Shown one piece after another: positions 22,876 to 32,998 of a stretch of 64,000 nt of DNA. Every line of letters starts with the position of its first letter. Position 1 is the first letter of the stretch. A program made the translations under genes and the position numbers. The notes beneath the pieces are model-generated. The model was not told the origin of the DNA. It did not search any database and saw nothing but the letters and a program-made list of their open reading frames with translations. Origin of the DNA: Oncomelania hupensis (lineage: Eukaryota > Mollusca > Gastropoda > Littorinimorpha > Pomatiopsidae); NCBI GenBank assembly GCA_036898135.1, contig CM072525.1, forward strand, positions 54,215,299-54,279,298, in the 5' to 3' direction.

Positions 22876-23275
22876 ACTAGCTGTACTGTTTGTTTTTAAT
22901 GTAATTTTCTCTTATTATTATTACTAGCTGTACTGTTTGTTATAATGTAACTTTCTCTTATTAGTATTACTAGCTGTACTGTTTGTTATAATGTAACTTT
23001 CTCTTATTATTATTACTAGCTGTACTGTTTGTTATAATGTAACATCCTCTTATTATTATTATTATTATTATTATTACTAGCTGTACTGTTTGTTATAATG
23101 TAATTTTCTCTTATTATTATTACTAGCTGTACTGTTTGTTAAAATGTAATTTTCTCTTATTATTATTACTAGCTGTACTGTTTGTTATAATGTAATTTTA
23201 TCTTATTATTATTACTAGCTGTATTGTTTGTTATAATGTAATTTTCTCCTAGTATTATTACTAGCTGTATTAGTA
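22876..23275 (+). repeat. ~46-bp AT-rich minisatellite
   Basis: About eight or nine copies of a unit containing CTCTTATTATTATTACTAGC and TGTACTGTTTGTTATAATGT. One copy near 23050 has an expanded ATT tract. Confidence 0.9.
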
Positions 23276-24840
23276 TATTGTTTCTCTTCCGTATATTATG
23301 ATGATGGTGATGATGGTTATCATTATAATCTGATTGCAGTTTATAATGCATGCTTGTAGGGACATTTTTATTAAAAGTAAAGAAAGAGATACTTGACATG
23401 GCAAACAAGATTTAAAGAAAAACTTGATGTTTATTTTTTGTTACAACATTTTTCAGTGCTTTAAAGCATAAAACAATAGTCTGCACATATTAGAAGTCAA
23501 TGTGTGCTCACTGACACAGAAATACAGACTATACCAATAAAGGAAAAAAAATAAAATGGCAAAAGTCATCAAGCAGTAAAACATGCAAATCTTTTACTGT
23601 CCTCATAAACATTCACACGGAATATTGTGTGCATTGTCCATCTACAATAAAATTGAATAATGTTAATACATAAATTAGTTAAAATTACGACAATGACGTT
23701 CACATCTCGGATATAAAAAATAAAAATCAACACATATACACACACCCACACCCACATACACGCTAATTAGTATCAAATCAAGCATGTCATCACAAAACTA
23801 CATGTATAATAATAAAACAGCTTTCTCTCCTCCTTCCCAATCTCTCTTCTAGCAGTCTCAACCCTCATTCACTTGATACAGGTACAAATAGTCTTCATTT
23901 CTGTCATAACTGTTCTGCAACCATGTGCATCAGTTGTCAATTGGAACAATGGGTTAATATGAGATTTAAAATAATATCAACATCGAGATAATAACAGCTC
24001 TAAAAACAATTACCACTTAGGGAAAAAGCTGTGACATGCAAAGTTACAATTAGGCTAATGTTACATTGAGCTATTTGGAGTTTTATTATACAGTTCGCAA
24101 TAAAAATATAAAATTACATAACAATACAATTTCAGAGAGCAAGTGGCCTATGACATATCTCATATACTTAAACAACCAAATGACAGTTTTGATAAACCAA
24201 ATTGACTGCATAATAAACAAACATGCGTGTGTTTAGTCACAACAGAATATAATAAAATATTTAGCACTAAAATGGGTAACAATTAAAAGTAACTATTTGA
24301 ATAAAGCATACAGACAGCGACAACAACATCAACAACGAGAATAATAATAAATTCATCTTCATCGGCAGACAAGACAAAGAGTGCAAGCATCCCTAGCGAC
24401 TTGTGAAAAGTGGCCAACACAATAAAAAATTAATTACTAAATGTATGCTCTGGAATTTAAAAAAAAAATTAAATCAGAATAATCCTAATCTTACATCTTT
24501 CTGTCTTAATTAGTTGACCGTTAAGGCTTGATTGAAGTGGGTTAGTAATTCAAGTAGGCCTAATTGTGTACAGCCTACTAAGTTATAATTTAGATCAGGA
24601 AACTTTGTAGCAACAACGGAAGAGCTAGATCTACAGTGAGCGTTGCACTATGATTACAGAAAAATAATCAAAAACAGGCATGTTAATCAGTGGTTTCTTT
24701 TTGTTGTACGTTTTATTCTAGCGGAGGGATCGAATAATCAGAATATATTAATTTGATGATGACCATCCGTTGTGAGATTGTCATTTTCACATCAACAACT
24801 GAACAAGAACAAGAAGACATACTACTTTACTAGTCTACTC
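23276..24840. other. AT-rich stretch, possible intron of the minus-strand THAP gene
   Basis: No recognisable repeat or coding domain. If the THAP exon at 24878-25017 is real, this is where its first intron or downstream exons would lie on the minus strand; none was recognised. Confidence 0.35.
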
Positions 24841-24877
24841 AAATAAGCAAAAAATTCTTTTTTTGATTTCAACTGAC

Positions 24878-25017
24878 CTTTCCTCGTCTTTTGGATACTT
24901 GAAAAAGGACTTGCCAACACAAATTTTCTTGTATCTGGCATTAGAGCAACCAATAGCAGTGCAAAAATCGCCGCCGCGTTTCACACGATCTCCGTTTGGC
25001 TTTCTACCGCGGGCCAT
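24878..25017 (-). CDS. THAP-type zinc finger, first coding exon
   Basis: On the minus strand the ATG at 25017 (MARGRKPNGDRVKRGG) leads into FCTAIGCSNARYKK...GKSFFKYPKDEER. The C-X4-C pair and the FF-K-YPKD block are the N-terminal half of a THAP domain, a DNA-binding C2CH finger found in host transcription factors and in P-element-type transposases. A donor AG|GTCAGT follows the DEER codons at 24878/24877, so the C-terminal half of the domain (CxxH, AVPTIF) should be in a downstream exon to the left. An upstream in-frame ATG exists at 25026; 25017 gives the family-like start. Host gene or transposase origin is undecided. Confidence 0.6.
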
Positions 25018-25200
25018 TTTTAACAAGCCGTCAAGAACAGATAACTCTCACTGCCGGCTCTCATTACCCCTTGAAGTTCACCCTCTTATTATCTATGCTC
25101 TTTGGTCAGATCCAATGCCATAACCTCCTATTTCACCTTCGACTGCAAGGAGATAAAGCAGATTGCCAACTATTTCTCTTTCATTCACGTCCTAACATTA

Positions 25201-25208
25201 TGACGTCA
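25201..25208. promoter_or_regulatory. CRE palindrome TGACGTCA
   Basis: A perfect cAMP-response-element palindrome lies 184 bp upstream of the THAP start codon, in the region where its promoter would be. Binding is inferred from the motif only. Confidence 0.35.
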
Positions 25209-25277
25209 GAAATTATTTACCCCAATGAATAGCCAACAATTAGTCACTTAAAGTATGGAGTCCACAATTACATTACA

Positions 25278-25336
25278 TTACATGATTATTGCTTTAGGTC
25301 CAGCGGACTCTTCCGAGCCAAATCAGGACCGAACAA
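25278..25336 (+). repeat. Short dispersed repeat (TTTAGGTCCAGCGGACTC), copy 1
   Basis: A ~45-bp unit TTGCTTTAGGTCCAGCGGAC...CCAAATCAGGACC, also at 34785-34835 (inverted), 36430-36475 (inverted, diverged) and 54628-54684. Probably the 3' end or core of a SINE-like family. Confidence 0.6.
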
Positions 25337-25561
25337 CCCCTGATCCACATAAAAGATCTGTTGAAACAACCTAAGTGGTAAAACTGAAAGCTCTCCACCA
25401 GCCAGTGACTTTACAATAAAGACATCCCACGCAGGGGACGCTGAGGCTGTACTCTAATTTATGGAACCCCCGTTTACAAAAACAAAATAGAATACAAACA
25501 TCATTATATATTATCAACAAAACACATACATATAAAATGCGTACATTGCTAAATAATAACA

Positions 25562-25885
25562 TCATAGGAAGCCATAGTTGACCACCTGGCAAAAAGCGTC
25601 CAATATTCCCAAGCTGATCCAACAGACCTCATACACAAATAAGGAGTCTTGTCCCAGAAGAGTTTTCAAGAAAAAAGGTAGGTGACTGGTCAAGCAAAGA
25701 AGAAGACAGTATTGATAGAAAGATAAAGATATAGATAAAGATTGATAGAACAGAGCAGGAATGAGAAAGAACAAATGAGAAAGACAGCGACAGTGGGAAT
25801 TTAAAGCACTAAATTTCCAGGAAGTGGGGATACTATTTATACTGAAACCCCCGGCACCCCAACGGGGGAACCACAATTAGAAGTC
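25562..25885 (-). repeat. Dispersed repeat with TATA box, copy 1
   Basis: Closely matches 29246-29505 in the same orientation. On the minus strand a GTATAAATAGTATCCCC block follows GCCGGGGGTTTCA, then CAGCTTGGGA.TATTGGACGC at the far end. A TATA box followed by a conserved ~250-bp leader looks like an LTR or transposon promoter end. No domain recognised. Confidence 0.5.
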
Positions 25886-25967
25886 AGAATAGCCAAAAGG
25901 GTCTTTGCTCATAATAATTATAGTCTGACTTTGTGTTGTTATTACTGCAATGTATAGTTATTATCAT

Positions 25968-25971
25968 TCTT

Positions 25972-26040
<69 letters not shown>

Positions 26041-26135
26041 GTCGTTGTTGCTGTTTGATGATAATGATGATGATGATGATGATGATGATGGTGGTGACGA
26101 TGGTGATGATTGGTGTAAATAATTAAGACTGAAGG

Positions 26136-26215
<80 letters not shown>

Positions 26216-26218
26216 CGT
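25968..26218 (+). repeat. TTC, TTA and GAT microsatellites
   Basis: TTC repeats pass into ATT (25999-26040), a GAT tract (26058-26090), and a second long ATT tract (26139-26215), with ATTATCGTTACTGCTGTTTG flanks duplicated between the two. Confidence 0.95.
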
Positions 26219-26324
26219 TACTGCTGTTTGATGGTTATGATGATAATAATAATGGTGATAATGGTGAAGATTGGTGGAAACCAGTAAAGTGAGAATTTGG
26301 GATTGGAAATGAAGATATTTATTT

Positions 26325-26895
26325 TGCCATAGACTGCCGTTTTCCGTGGTGTAACTTTGTTTTACCACAGACAGTGGTGTTTAGTGGTATTACTTTGTTT
26401 TACCAGACTGTGGTGTTTAGTGGTATTACTTTGTTTTACCAGACTGTGGTGTTTAGTGGTATTACTTTGTTTTACCAGACTGTGGTGTTTAGTGGTATTA
26501 CTTTGTTTTAACACAGACTGTGGTGTTTAGTGGTATTACTTTGTTTTACCAGACTGTGGTGTTTAGTGGTATTTGTTTTACCAGACTGTGGTGTTTAGTG
26601 GTATTACTTTGTTTTAACACAGACTGTGGTGTTTAGTGGTATTACTTTGTTTTAACACAGACTGTGGTGTTTAGTGGTATTACTTTGTTTTAACACAGAC
26701 TGTGGTGTTTAGTGGTATTACTTTGTTTTACCAGACTGTGGTGTTTAGTGGTATTTGTTTTACCAGACTGTGGTGTTTAGTGGTATTACTTTGTTTTACC
26801 AGACTGTGGTGTTTAGTGGTATTACTTTGTTTTAACACAGACTGTGGTGTTTAGTGGTATTTCTTTATTTTTGCCACAGACTGTGGTGCTCAGTG
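26325..26895 (+). repeat. ~36-38-bp minisatellite seeded at the exon 3 acceptor
   Basis: About 14 copies of GTGGTGTTTAGTGGTATTAC + TTTGTTTTACCAGACT. The real exon 3 acceptor region (26882-26914) reads CTGTGGTGCTCAGTGGTGTT then GTTTATTTTGCCAG, so it is the last unit of the array. Variants carry TTTTACCAG or TTTTAACACAG. Confidence 0.93.
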
Positions 26896-26914
26896 GTGTT
26901 GTTTATTTTGCCAG

Positions 26915-26995
26915 GGATTGCCGTGTTCAAGGAATGTGACCCTAAAAAAACAGATTGCATAAATGGCGCTGTGTGCGACTCCGACTTTCGATGTC
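26915..26995 (+). CDS. Cysteine-rich module, exon 3
   Basis: 81 bp, phase 1 both sides. Acceptor TTTATTTTGCCAG, donor C|GTAAGT (consensus). Four cysteines spaced C-X6-C-X5-C-X5-C (KECDPKKTDCINGAVCDSDFRC is split over the exon body), the same half-module as exons 2 and 4. The intron begins with ATC/CATCAT microsatellite 8 bp after the donor. The joining codon with exon 4 is CGA. Confidence 0.78.
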
Positions 26996-27108
26996 GTAAG
27001 TGTCATCATCATCGTCATCGCCATCATCCCATCATCGTCGTCAGTAGTCATCATCATAAACATCATCATGATCATCACATGGACAACAACTTGTTTGATG
27101 GGAGTCTT

Positions 27109-27192
27109 ATAGGAGTTTTTCCTTGTTTGTAAGTTGAACGTCTTCGTAGACAGTTGTCTATAGTGGAGAGTCCTATGTGAGTGAAACCAAGT
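27109..27192 (+). repeat. 66-bp minisatellite unit, isolated copy
   Basis: One copy of the unit seen at 27915-28452 (GTTTTTCCTTGTTTGTAAGT...GTGGAGAGTCCTATGTGAG), separated from the main array by about 720 bp. Confidence 0.85.
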
Positions 27193-27914
27193 GGACGAGA
27201 TAGGTTTAAACAAGGCCTATAAGAACAACATAGACCAAAAGAAAACAAAGTCAAATTTTATTAATAAGAGAAAGAAGTTTATTTTTATGAATATAAACCA
27301 TGAAAATCAAATCTCTCCAAAAAATAAATGACAAGTGACAAATGACCCGCCACGCCCCTGCACACCCACAACTGAGGTCGGGGATAAAAATCTGTGATCT
27401 CTAGACTCTTAGATTTTACACTCTGCTTGCTCTCAAAAAAACGCAAGACCCCAAACATTTCTTTGGTAAAATAAATAAAATAAAAATGATAATTACCTGG
27501 CACAAAATGAATTGAAACGGCAACTAGATACAGATCTACCGAACTGCGATCATATTTGGTTGCGTTCTGTCGTTTTTCTCATCCGTTTTTGGGCAAAACC
27601 ATTCGTTCAAATTCAAAACAACGATCTAAGGAGGGGGGAAACATTAGATCTAAAATAAACTGAAAATGTTTTAAAACCAATTCAACTCCTTATTATTAAT
27701 TCTGACATACATTTTGAAATATGAAATGAAACTTTAATCATTCCCAAACCTCAAATTTGTTGTTGTTTTTTCTTAATTTTAATGAAACTGACATAATAAT
27801 GTTTTTTTTAAACCACCCCTATTTCCAAAATCAAGAATCCCGGCCACAAAGAGTGATAATACTAATAGAAAATAAACCCGAAAGTACGCGAGCGTTGGTT
27901 GCTTCCCTTATGCC
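27193..27914. mobile_element. Probable insertion within the 66-bp array, unidentified
   Basis: Unique AT-rich sequence lies between one copy and the remaining copies of the 66-bp array. No coding domain or clear terminal repeats were recognised. Confidence 0.3.
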
Positions 27915-28452
27915 ACATGAGGTTTTTCCTTGTTTGTAAGTTGAGCGTCCTCTGAGACAGTTGTCTATAGTGGAGAGTCCTATGTGAGTTTTTCCTTGTT
28001 TGTAAGTTGAGCGTCCTCTGAGACAGTTGTCTATAGTGGAGAGTCCTATATAAGTTTTTCCTTGTTTGTAAGTTGAGCGTCCTCTGAGACAGTTGTCTAT
28101 AGTGGAGAGTCCTATGTGAGTTTTTCCTTGTTTATAAGTTGAGCGTCCTCGGAGACAGTTGTCTATAGTGGAGAGTCCTATGTAAGTTTTTCCTTGTTTG
28201 TAAGTTGAGCGTCCTCGCAGACAGTTGTCTATAGTGGAGAGTCCAATGTGAGCTTTTCCTTGTTTGTAAATTGAGCGTCCTCGCAGACAGTTGTCTATAG
28301 TGGAGAGTCCTATGTGAGTTTTTCCTTGTTTGTGAGTTCAGCGTCCTCAGAGACAGTTGTCTATAGTGGAGAGTCCTATGTGAGCTTTTTCTTGTTTGTG
28401 AGTTGAGCATCCTCAGAGACAGTGGTCTATAGTGGAGAATCATATGTGAGCT
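27915..28452 (+). repeat. 66-bp minisatellite
   Basis: Eight copies of a 66-bp unit with GTTTGTAAGTTGAGCGTCCT, GAGACAGTTGTCTATAGTGG and AGAGTCCTATGTGAG. Each unit carries a donor-like T|GTAAGT. On the minus strand it stays open as a 22-residue repeat, an artefact. Confidence 0.93.
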
Positions 28453-29245
28453 TTTGACTCACATGCAGAGCCATGCGAGTCTATGTACTCACTCAAAAAG
28501 TTGATTTCAAGATTTGTGCAAATCTGTGCAAGATGAGTCGTAAATTGTCCAAAATGACATCTAAAAGAAATGTCCCTCTGTCCGCAAGTCTGTCTGTGCA
28601 AAACTTGCAAGTGGATTAATATCTCAGACTACTTCAACTATCATAACCAAACTTGGTAAGATGATGTATACCCAGGAGAACTCAAAAATGGCGAGTGAAT
28701 GAACGACTTGACTTTAAGGTTAAGTTCACAGGGCTAAGAAATGTTAGTGAAAACATGAAAATGTGTCCACAATTTTCACTTTTTGTCTAGGTTATTAATA
28801 TTGAACATGTGATTCTTTGAGGCATGATAGATATCAACGAGACACACATACTTTACAAATTTGATCAACCTCACTCTATTCCAAGGTCAATGTCACTGAA
28901 GCTGTCCTAAGTCGGTTAGTAGAGGACCCTAAACTATGAGAGATATAAAGGTCAAACTTGTATTTATGGATCATAGATCGATCATTCATATATGTTTGGT
29001 TTTCGCTTTGATCTTGAAGATCAAGATCATTTTAGGCCTTGCAAAAAGTGTTTTAAAATAGGTCATCGTACAGTGCAATGGCTGTTTATTTAACCCATAG
29101 TATGCAACAATATTGGATTGCTTTATCAGACATACATGAGAGGTTATGTGAGGGTCAAGTTCACTGAAGGTCAAGGTCATCCAAATGGCAACGTTTTTTG
29201 TCATAATACAATTTTTGTTGTACTTTTTTATATTACATAAAAAGA
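28453..29245 (+). repeat. Dispersed AGGTCA-rich repeat, copy 2
   Basis: The longest copy, starting near a GACTCACATGC/CATGCGAGTC pair. It holds the ACCAAACTTGGTAAGATG block also in copy 3 and the CTAAACTATGAGAGAT block of all copies. It ends at the insertion of the TATA-bearing repeat at 29246. Confidence 0.6.
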
Positions 29246-29505
29246 AAGCGTCCAATACTCCCAAGCTGATCCAACAGACCTCATACACAAACAAGGAGTC
29301 TTGTCCAGGAAGAGTTTTCAAGAAAAAAGGTAGGTCATTGATCTAGCGAAGAAGAAGATAGTATAGCAGAGTGATAGGACAGAGCAGGAATGGGAAAGAG
29401 CAAATGAGGAAGACAGCGACAGTGGGAATTTAAAGCACTAAATTTCCAGAAAGTGGGGATACTATTTATACTGAAACCCCCGGCACTCCAACGGGGGTAC
29501 TGTTG
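29246..29505 (-). repeat. Dispersed repeat with TATA box, copy 2
   Basis: Homologous to 25590-25885 (same strand), including GTATAAATAGTATCCCC on the minus strand and the CAGCTTGGGAGTATTGGACG end. Confidence 0.5.
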
Positions 29506-29893
29506 CCGCAGTGAATCGGTCATGCCTATAAAGGAAAGACAGGTTTTCAACTGGGGCTTTCACTTTTCCCTTTATAGGTTAAAACAATCTACAGTGGCAA
29601 GATTGCTCATGACCCCAAGGGGTGTCCAATTGGGCATGGAGTGTGCACATATTTAATTTGATATATAATAACGTGTACGTATGTATGTATGTATGTATGT
29701 ATGTATGTGTGCATGTATGTATGTATAAGAAGAATGACAATCTGTATTGAATATAAAATTTATAAATAAATAAAAGAAAACATACTTAGGATAAATTATA
29801 CCAAAGGAGACTAATTCAGGTAATTAATTTGTATCTGTCTGAACTTAGCAAAGAACTGTAAGAAGGTTCCGGCATATGTATGCTCTAGAACAG

Positions 29894-30337
29894 AGGCATG
29901 TTGGTCTAATGGTAGTGCTTTGGCTTGCGGATCTGAAAGTCCCGGGTTCGAGCCCTGTCCGGGCCATTGTGTTGTGTCCCTGGGAAAGACACTTTACTCC
30001 CGTTTCCTACTCCTTCGGAGGAGAGTATAAACCGAGGTCTAGTCTGTGTGTCGCATACATTCCATCATAACGGACTTTAAAGACGCTGACGCTCATGTCC
30101 TAGACGGGTGCGTGCCGGTAACAAGAACACACCCAACATGCACTTGGTACTTCTCCCCGATCCCTGGCTAGCCAGGATAGTGCTCAGTTGTCCGGGCGTC
30201 AGACCATGCGCCCCAAGGCTGCGGGTGGGCGTATCGGGCGGTTTGAGTTAGATCCTGTATCGGCCAGCGCCTAGAGTCTTGTCAAGTACGCGAGATAAGT
30301 GCGCTATAAAAATCCTCAATAATAATAACAATAATAA
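29894..30337 (+). mobile_element. tRNA-derived SINE, full length
   Basis: The head has pol III boxes (A-like GTTGGTCTAATGGTAG, B box GGGTTCGAGCCC at about 29944). A conserved body follows (TTTATACTC-like, GACGCTCATGTCCTAGACGG, GGGCGTCAGACCATGCGCCC), then a GCGCTATAAAAATCC end with an AAT tail. Related copies: 51906-52353 (minus) and 35705-35950 (5' truncated). It is inserted in the left end of the hAT-type element. Confidence 0.85.
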
Positions 30338-30410
30338 CAGGGGTGCCCAAAACGTCGATCGCGATCGACCGTTCGATCGGTAAGTTCCTGTTAGTAGATC
30401 GCGAAGCATT

Positions 30411-30429
30411 TTTTAAAAATTGACTTCAG

Positions 30430-30525
<96 letters not shown>

Positions 30526-30546
30526 CTGAAGTCAATTTTTTTGTAT
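30411..30546. repeat. TA microsatellite inside an inverted repeat
   Basis: AAAATTGACTTCAGCC and its inverse GGCTGAAGTCAATTTT flank about 90 bp of pure TA, forming a long potential cruciform in the hAT-type element. Confidence 0.92.
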
Positions 30547-31005
30547 TGTATATGTTTTGTATTTTTGTGGTAGGTAGATCATTTTGTCTTGGTCATTTTA
30601 TAAGTAGATCGCATGCTGGAAAACTGTGGATACCCCTGCTCTAGAACCAATATTAGAGTCTTCTTTTCGAAGTTTCCCCACCCCCCCCCCCCCCTCGTCG
30701 TCTTATATGATAACATTACGTAATGGTGGTGTAATTTAATATCAACTGAATACATATATGCCTGTGACTGTTTCACTGTGTATATGTGTTATAGTTTTTA
30801 GCAAACAGTAATATGTGTTTTGGGCTAGGTCCCTATTCTTTGCACCTTTCCGTAATAATACAAGATCAGTCCTATATAGGTCTAACACATCGAAGGACTT
30901 TAAACAACAGATCATCTTAATCATAATCATATTCCAGCATGCTTTTTTTTAATCCCACAGACTGGCACAGAGACTCCATGATTGAAGTGAAGATGTTGCA
31001 GATGA

Positions 31006-31024
31006 CTTTAATAATAATAATAAC

Positions 31025-31117
<93 letters not shown>

Positions 31118-31118
31118 T
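31006..31118 (+). repeat. AAT microsatellite
   Basis: About 37 AAT units. It creates poly-isoleucine/leucine frames on both strands, not coding. Confidence 0.97.
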
Positions 31119-31378
31119 CATCTACCAATGTGTCAGTGGCAACTGTTACCGCGTTACCGTCGAAGGCAGCAGCGTATTTTATAGACAAGTTCATTTGTGT
31201 ACTAAAGGCATTGTTGAAGAGCTTTAAAGTCATTACTGCATGTCTGCTTGGTGGAATATCATCAAATAGCCTCATCTCTATTGGTTCGAAACAATTACAT
31301 TACAGAACATTAGCATTTGAGCGCCATTTCCCAGTTGTTTATTATATAGGTATAATATTAGGCCTACATACATATATT

Positions 31379-31540
31379 ACATCCATCCATCCATCCATCC
31401 ATCCATCCATTCATACATACATCCATTCATACATACATAGGGATAATATTACATACATATATTACATACATACATACATACATCCTTCCATCCATCCATC
31501 CAAACATACATACATAGGGATAATATTACATACAAACAAC
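31379..31540 (+). repeat. ATCC/ATAC microsatellites, duplicated block
   Basis: ATCC repeats then CATA repeats, each followed by CATAGGGATAATATTACATA. The block occurs twice (about 31381-31455 and 31465-31530). Confidence 0.9.
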
Positions 31541-31554
31541 GATTTATATTTGGG

Positions 31555-31930
31555 GCGTACAGTTAGGCAGGGGGGCGTCCATTTAGGCTTCTATGTCAGA
31601 CCCAATTGGACCCCGGCGTCCATATAGGCAGGGGCGTCCAATTAGGCTTATATGTCAGACCCAATTGGACGCCGGCGTCCAAATAGGCAGGGGCGTTGTT
31701 GTTGTTGTTGTTTGTAGATTATAGTCACACGACACTTTCGCATATAGGTGACTACTGGACCGATTTATATTGACACCAGCGGGCCAGTTGTTGGTAAAGG
31801 GGAAAATAATATGATCACACGTTGACCAATCCGGGATTCGAACCAGCGACCTTTCGGTTACTAGCAAGACGCTCTTACCAACTGAGCTACCCGGCCCCTC
31901 GCAGGGGCGTCCAATTAGGCCTGCACAAAT
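31555..31930. repeat. ~61-bp tandem repeat with internal palindrome, split by a SINE
   Basis: Two and a half copies of a unit with GGCGTCCATTTAGGCTT and GTCAGACCCAATTGGAC. CGTCCAATT and AATTGGACG within each unit pair. A SINE (31696-31900) interrupts the third copy. Confidence 0.7.
31696..31900 (-). mobile_element. Short tRNA-derived SINE
   Basis: On the minus strand: GGGTAGCTCAGTTGGTAAGA (A box) and GGTTCGAATCCCGG (B box), a ~120-bp tail and a CAA repeat end. A 9-bp target duplication GCAGGGGCG is at 31687-31695 and 31901-31909. The tRNA-like part does not fold into a normal acceptor stem, so it is a SINE and not a tRNA gene. Confidence 0.8.
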
Positions 31931-32034
31931 GTTTCCAGTGAAAAGTGAATGTTGTTCGTGTGGTATGTTCAGACTAATGTACGTTTTGCAAGATGGAATG
32001 CTGTTATCAGACTGACGCACTATTGCATAAACCA

Positions 32035-32800
32035 TTGCTTAGCTGAGAAAGACGACTTAACTTGGGCTTTAATGATTTCCTCCACTGAAGAGTGCCAATA
32101 TGGCGATGTGAAGAATAGTGTTTCGATGTGCGATGAGGCGATGCATGAGGAGAGAACGAGATTTTCGGGATCGTCAGAATCCGTTCGATAGTTATGATGA
32201 TGTTGATATTGTATCAGCGTTATCGCTTCAAACGTGATCAAATTGTTTACATTTGTGAAATCATTGCTGACGATAGCGATCACCCAGTGTCTCGCAAGGG
32301 AGGTTTGCCACCTATCATACAACTGATGACTCCTCCACCCACCACTCTGCAGCATCCTGTGGCCCACCTCCCGTCGGCATTCGCTTCTGCTGGCTTTGCC
32401 AACTAATGGCCTCCTGTTTCATATTGCTCTACTTCTTTTTCTCTGTGTCCCATTCCAGGATGCAGGAACCGCGAGCATTGACTTCCTCAGTTATTTTCTG
32501 CCACAGTTCGTTTTTCTTTTTGGCTGTGCACGTTGGTGACAAAGATCCAAACAGCATGTTTTTTTTCTTTCTCTCCGACATAAGTGATTAGACAACGGAT
32601 TTTAGCGTCGCTCCAGTTCACTGATCTATCTTTCTTTACACTCACTTTCACGTTCCCACTCTCCGCCATAGGCCTACTTGCACTTCGACTCATCGCAAAA
32701 AATGCGAGCGAGCTTTGTCATTGGTCAATATACGCACGTTTCCGCCACGAACCACGTACGATAAAAATAGACGGGCTTAACCTACTTCTCAGCTAAGCAA
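32035..32800. mobile_element. Possible PIF/Harbinger-type element remnant
   Basis: The inverted 15-mers TTGCTTAGCTGAGAA (32035-32049) and TTCTCAGCTAAGCAA (32786-32800) enclose a decayed Myb/SANT-like gene, the accessory gene type of Harbinger transposons. No transposase is present and target duplications were not resolved. Confidence 0.35.
32335..32669 (-). pseudogene. Myb/SANT-like DNA-binding protein remnant
   Basis: From the ATG at 32669 (MAESGNVKVSVKKDRS) it reads NWSDAKIRCLITYVGEKEKK, matching the first helices of MSANTD/Harbinger-associated domains. A frameshift near 32510 (a T-rich homopolymer on the plus strand) moves the rest (LWQKITEEVNARG, then SNMKQEAISWQSQQKR and MPTGGGP) to another frame, and an in-frame TAG sits at about 32420. 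The product would bind DNA, but it is broken twice. Confidence 0.6.
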
Positions 32801-32844
32801 ACCGTTAAGTAGCCTCGTGCACACCGCTGGCCTGTTTAATCACG

Positions 32845-32998
32845 AGCTTAGCTGAGCAAATGTTAGGCTTAAGCTAGGCGATGTAAGCAAGGGAAATAAG
32901 TACTGTTATGCAGGTTTCAATCTTAGGCTTAAGCTAGGCGATGTAAGCAAGGGAAATAAGTACTCTTATGCAGGTTTCAATCTTAGGCTTAAGCTAGG
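32845..32998 (+). repeat. 60-bp minisatellite, left part
   Basis: Two to three copies of AGGCTTAAGCTAGGCGATGT + AAGCAAGGGAAATAAGTACT + GTTATGCAGGTTTCAATCTT. Split by the solo LTR that follows. Confidence 0.9.

Larger units (their letters stand above)
29891..30638. mobile_element. hAT-type non-autonomous element with nested SINE
   Basis: Terminal repeats CAGGGGTGCCCAAAAC (left, resuming at 30338) and the inverse of CAGGGGTATCCACAG (right, ending 30638). The 8-bp flank CTCTAGAA occurs at 29883-29890 and 30639-30646, the target-site size of hAT elements. The left copy now lies before the SINE because the SINE inserted just inside the terminal CAG. The interior has GATCGCGATCGACC-type blocks and no transposase. 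Confidence 0.7.

Noticed and set aside
26854..27132. 92-codon gene containing exon 3
   Set aside because: Only 26915-26995 has module character and splice borders; the rest is array sequence and a CAT microsatellite.
29894..29970. tRNA gene on the plus strand
   Set aside because: Part of a 440-bp SINE with a conserved body shared by two other copies in the window.
31826..31900. tRNA gene on the minus strand
   Set aside because: A and B boxes are present, but the acceptor and anticodon stems do not pair properly, a CAA tail and target duplicate follow, so it is a SINE.
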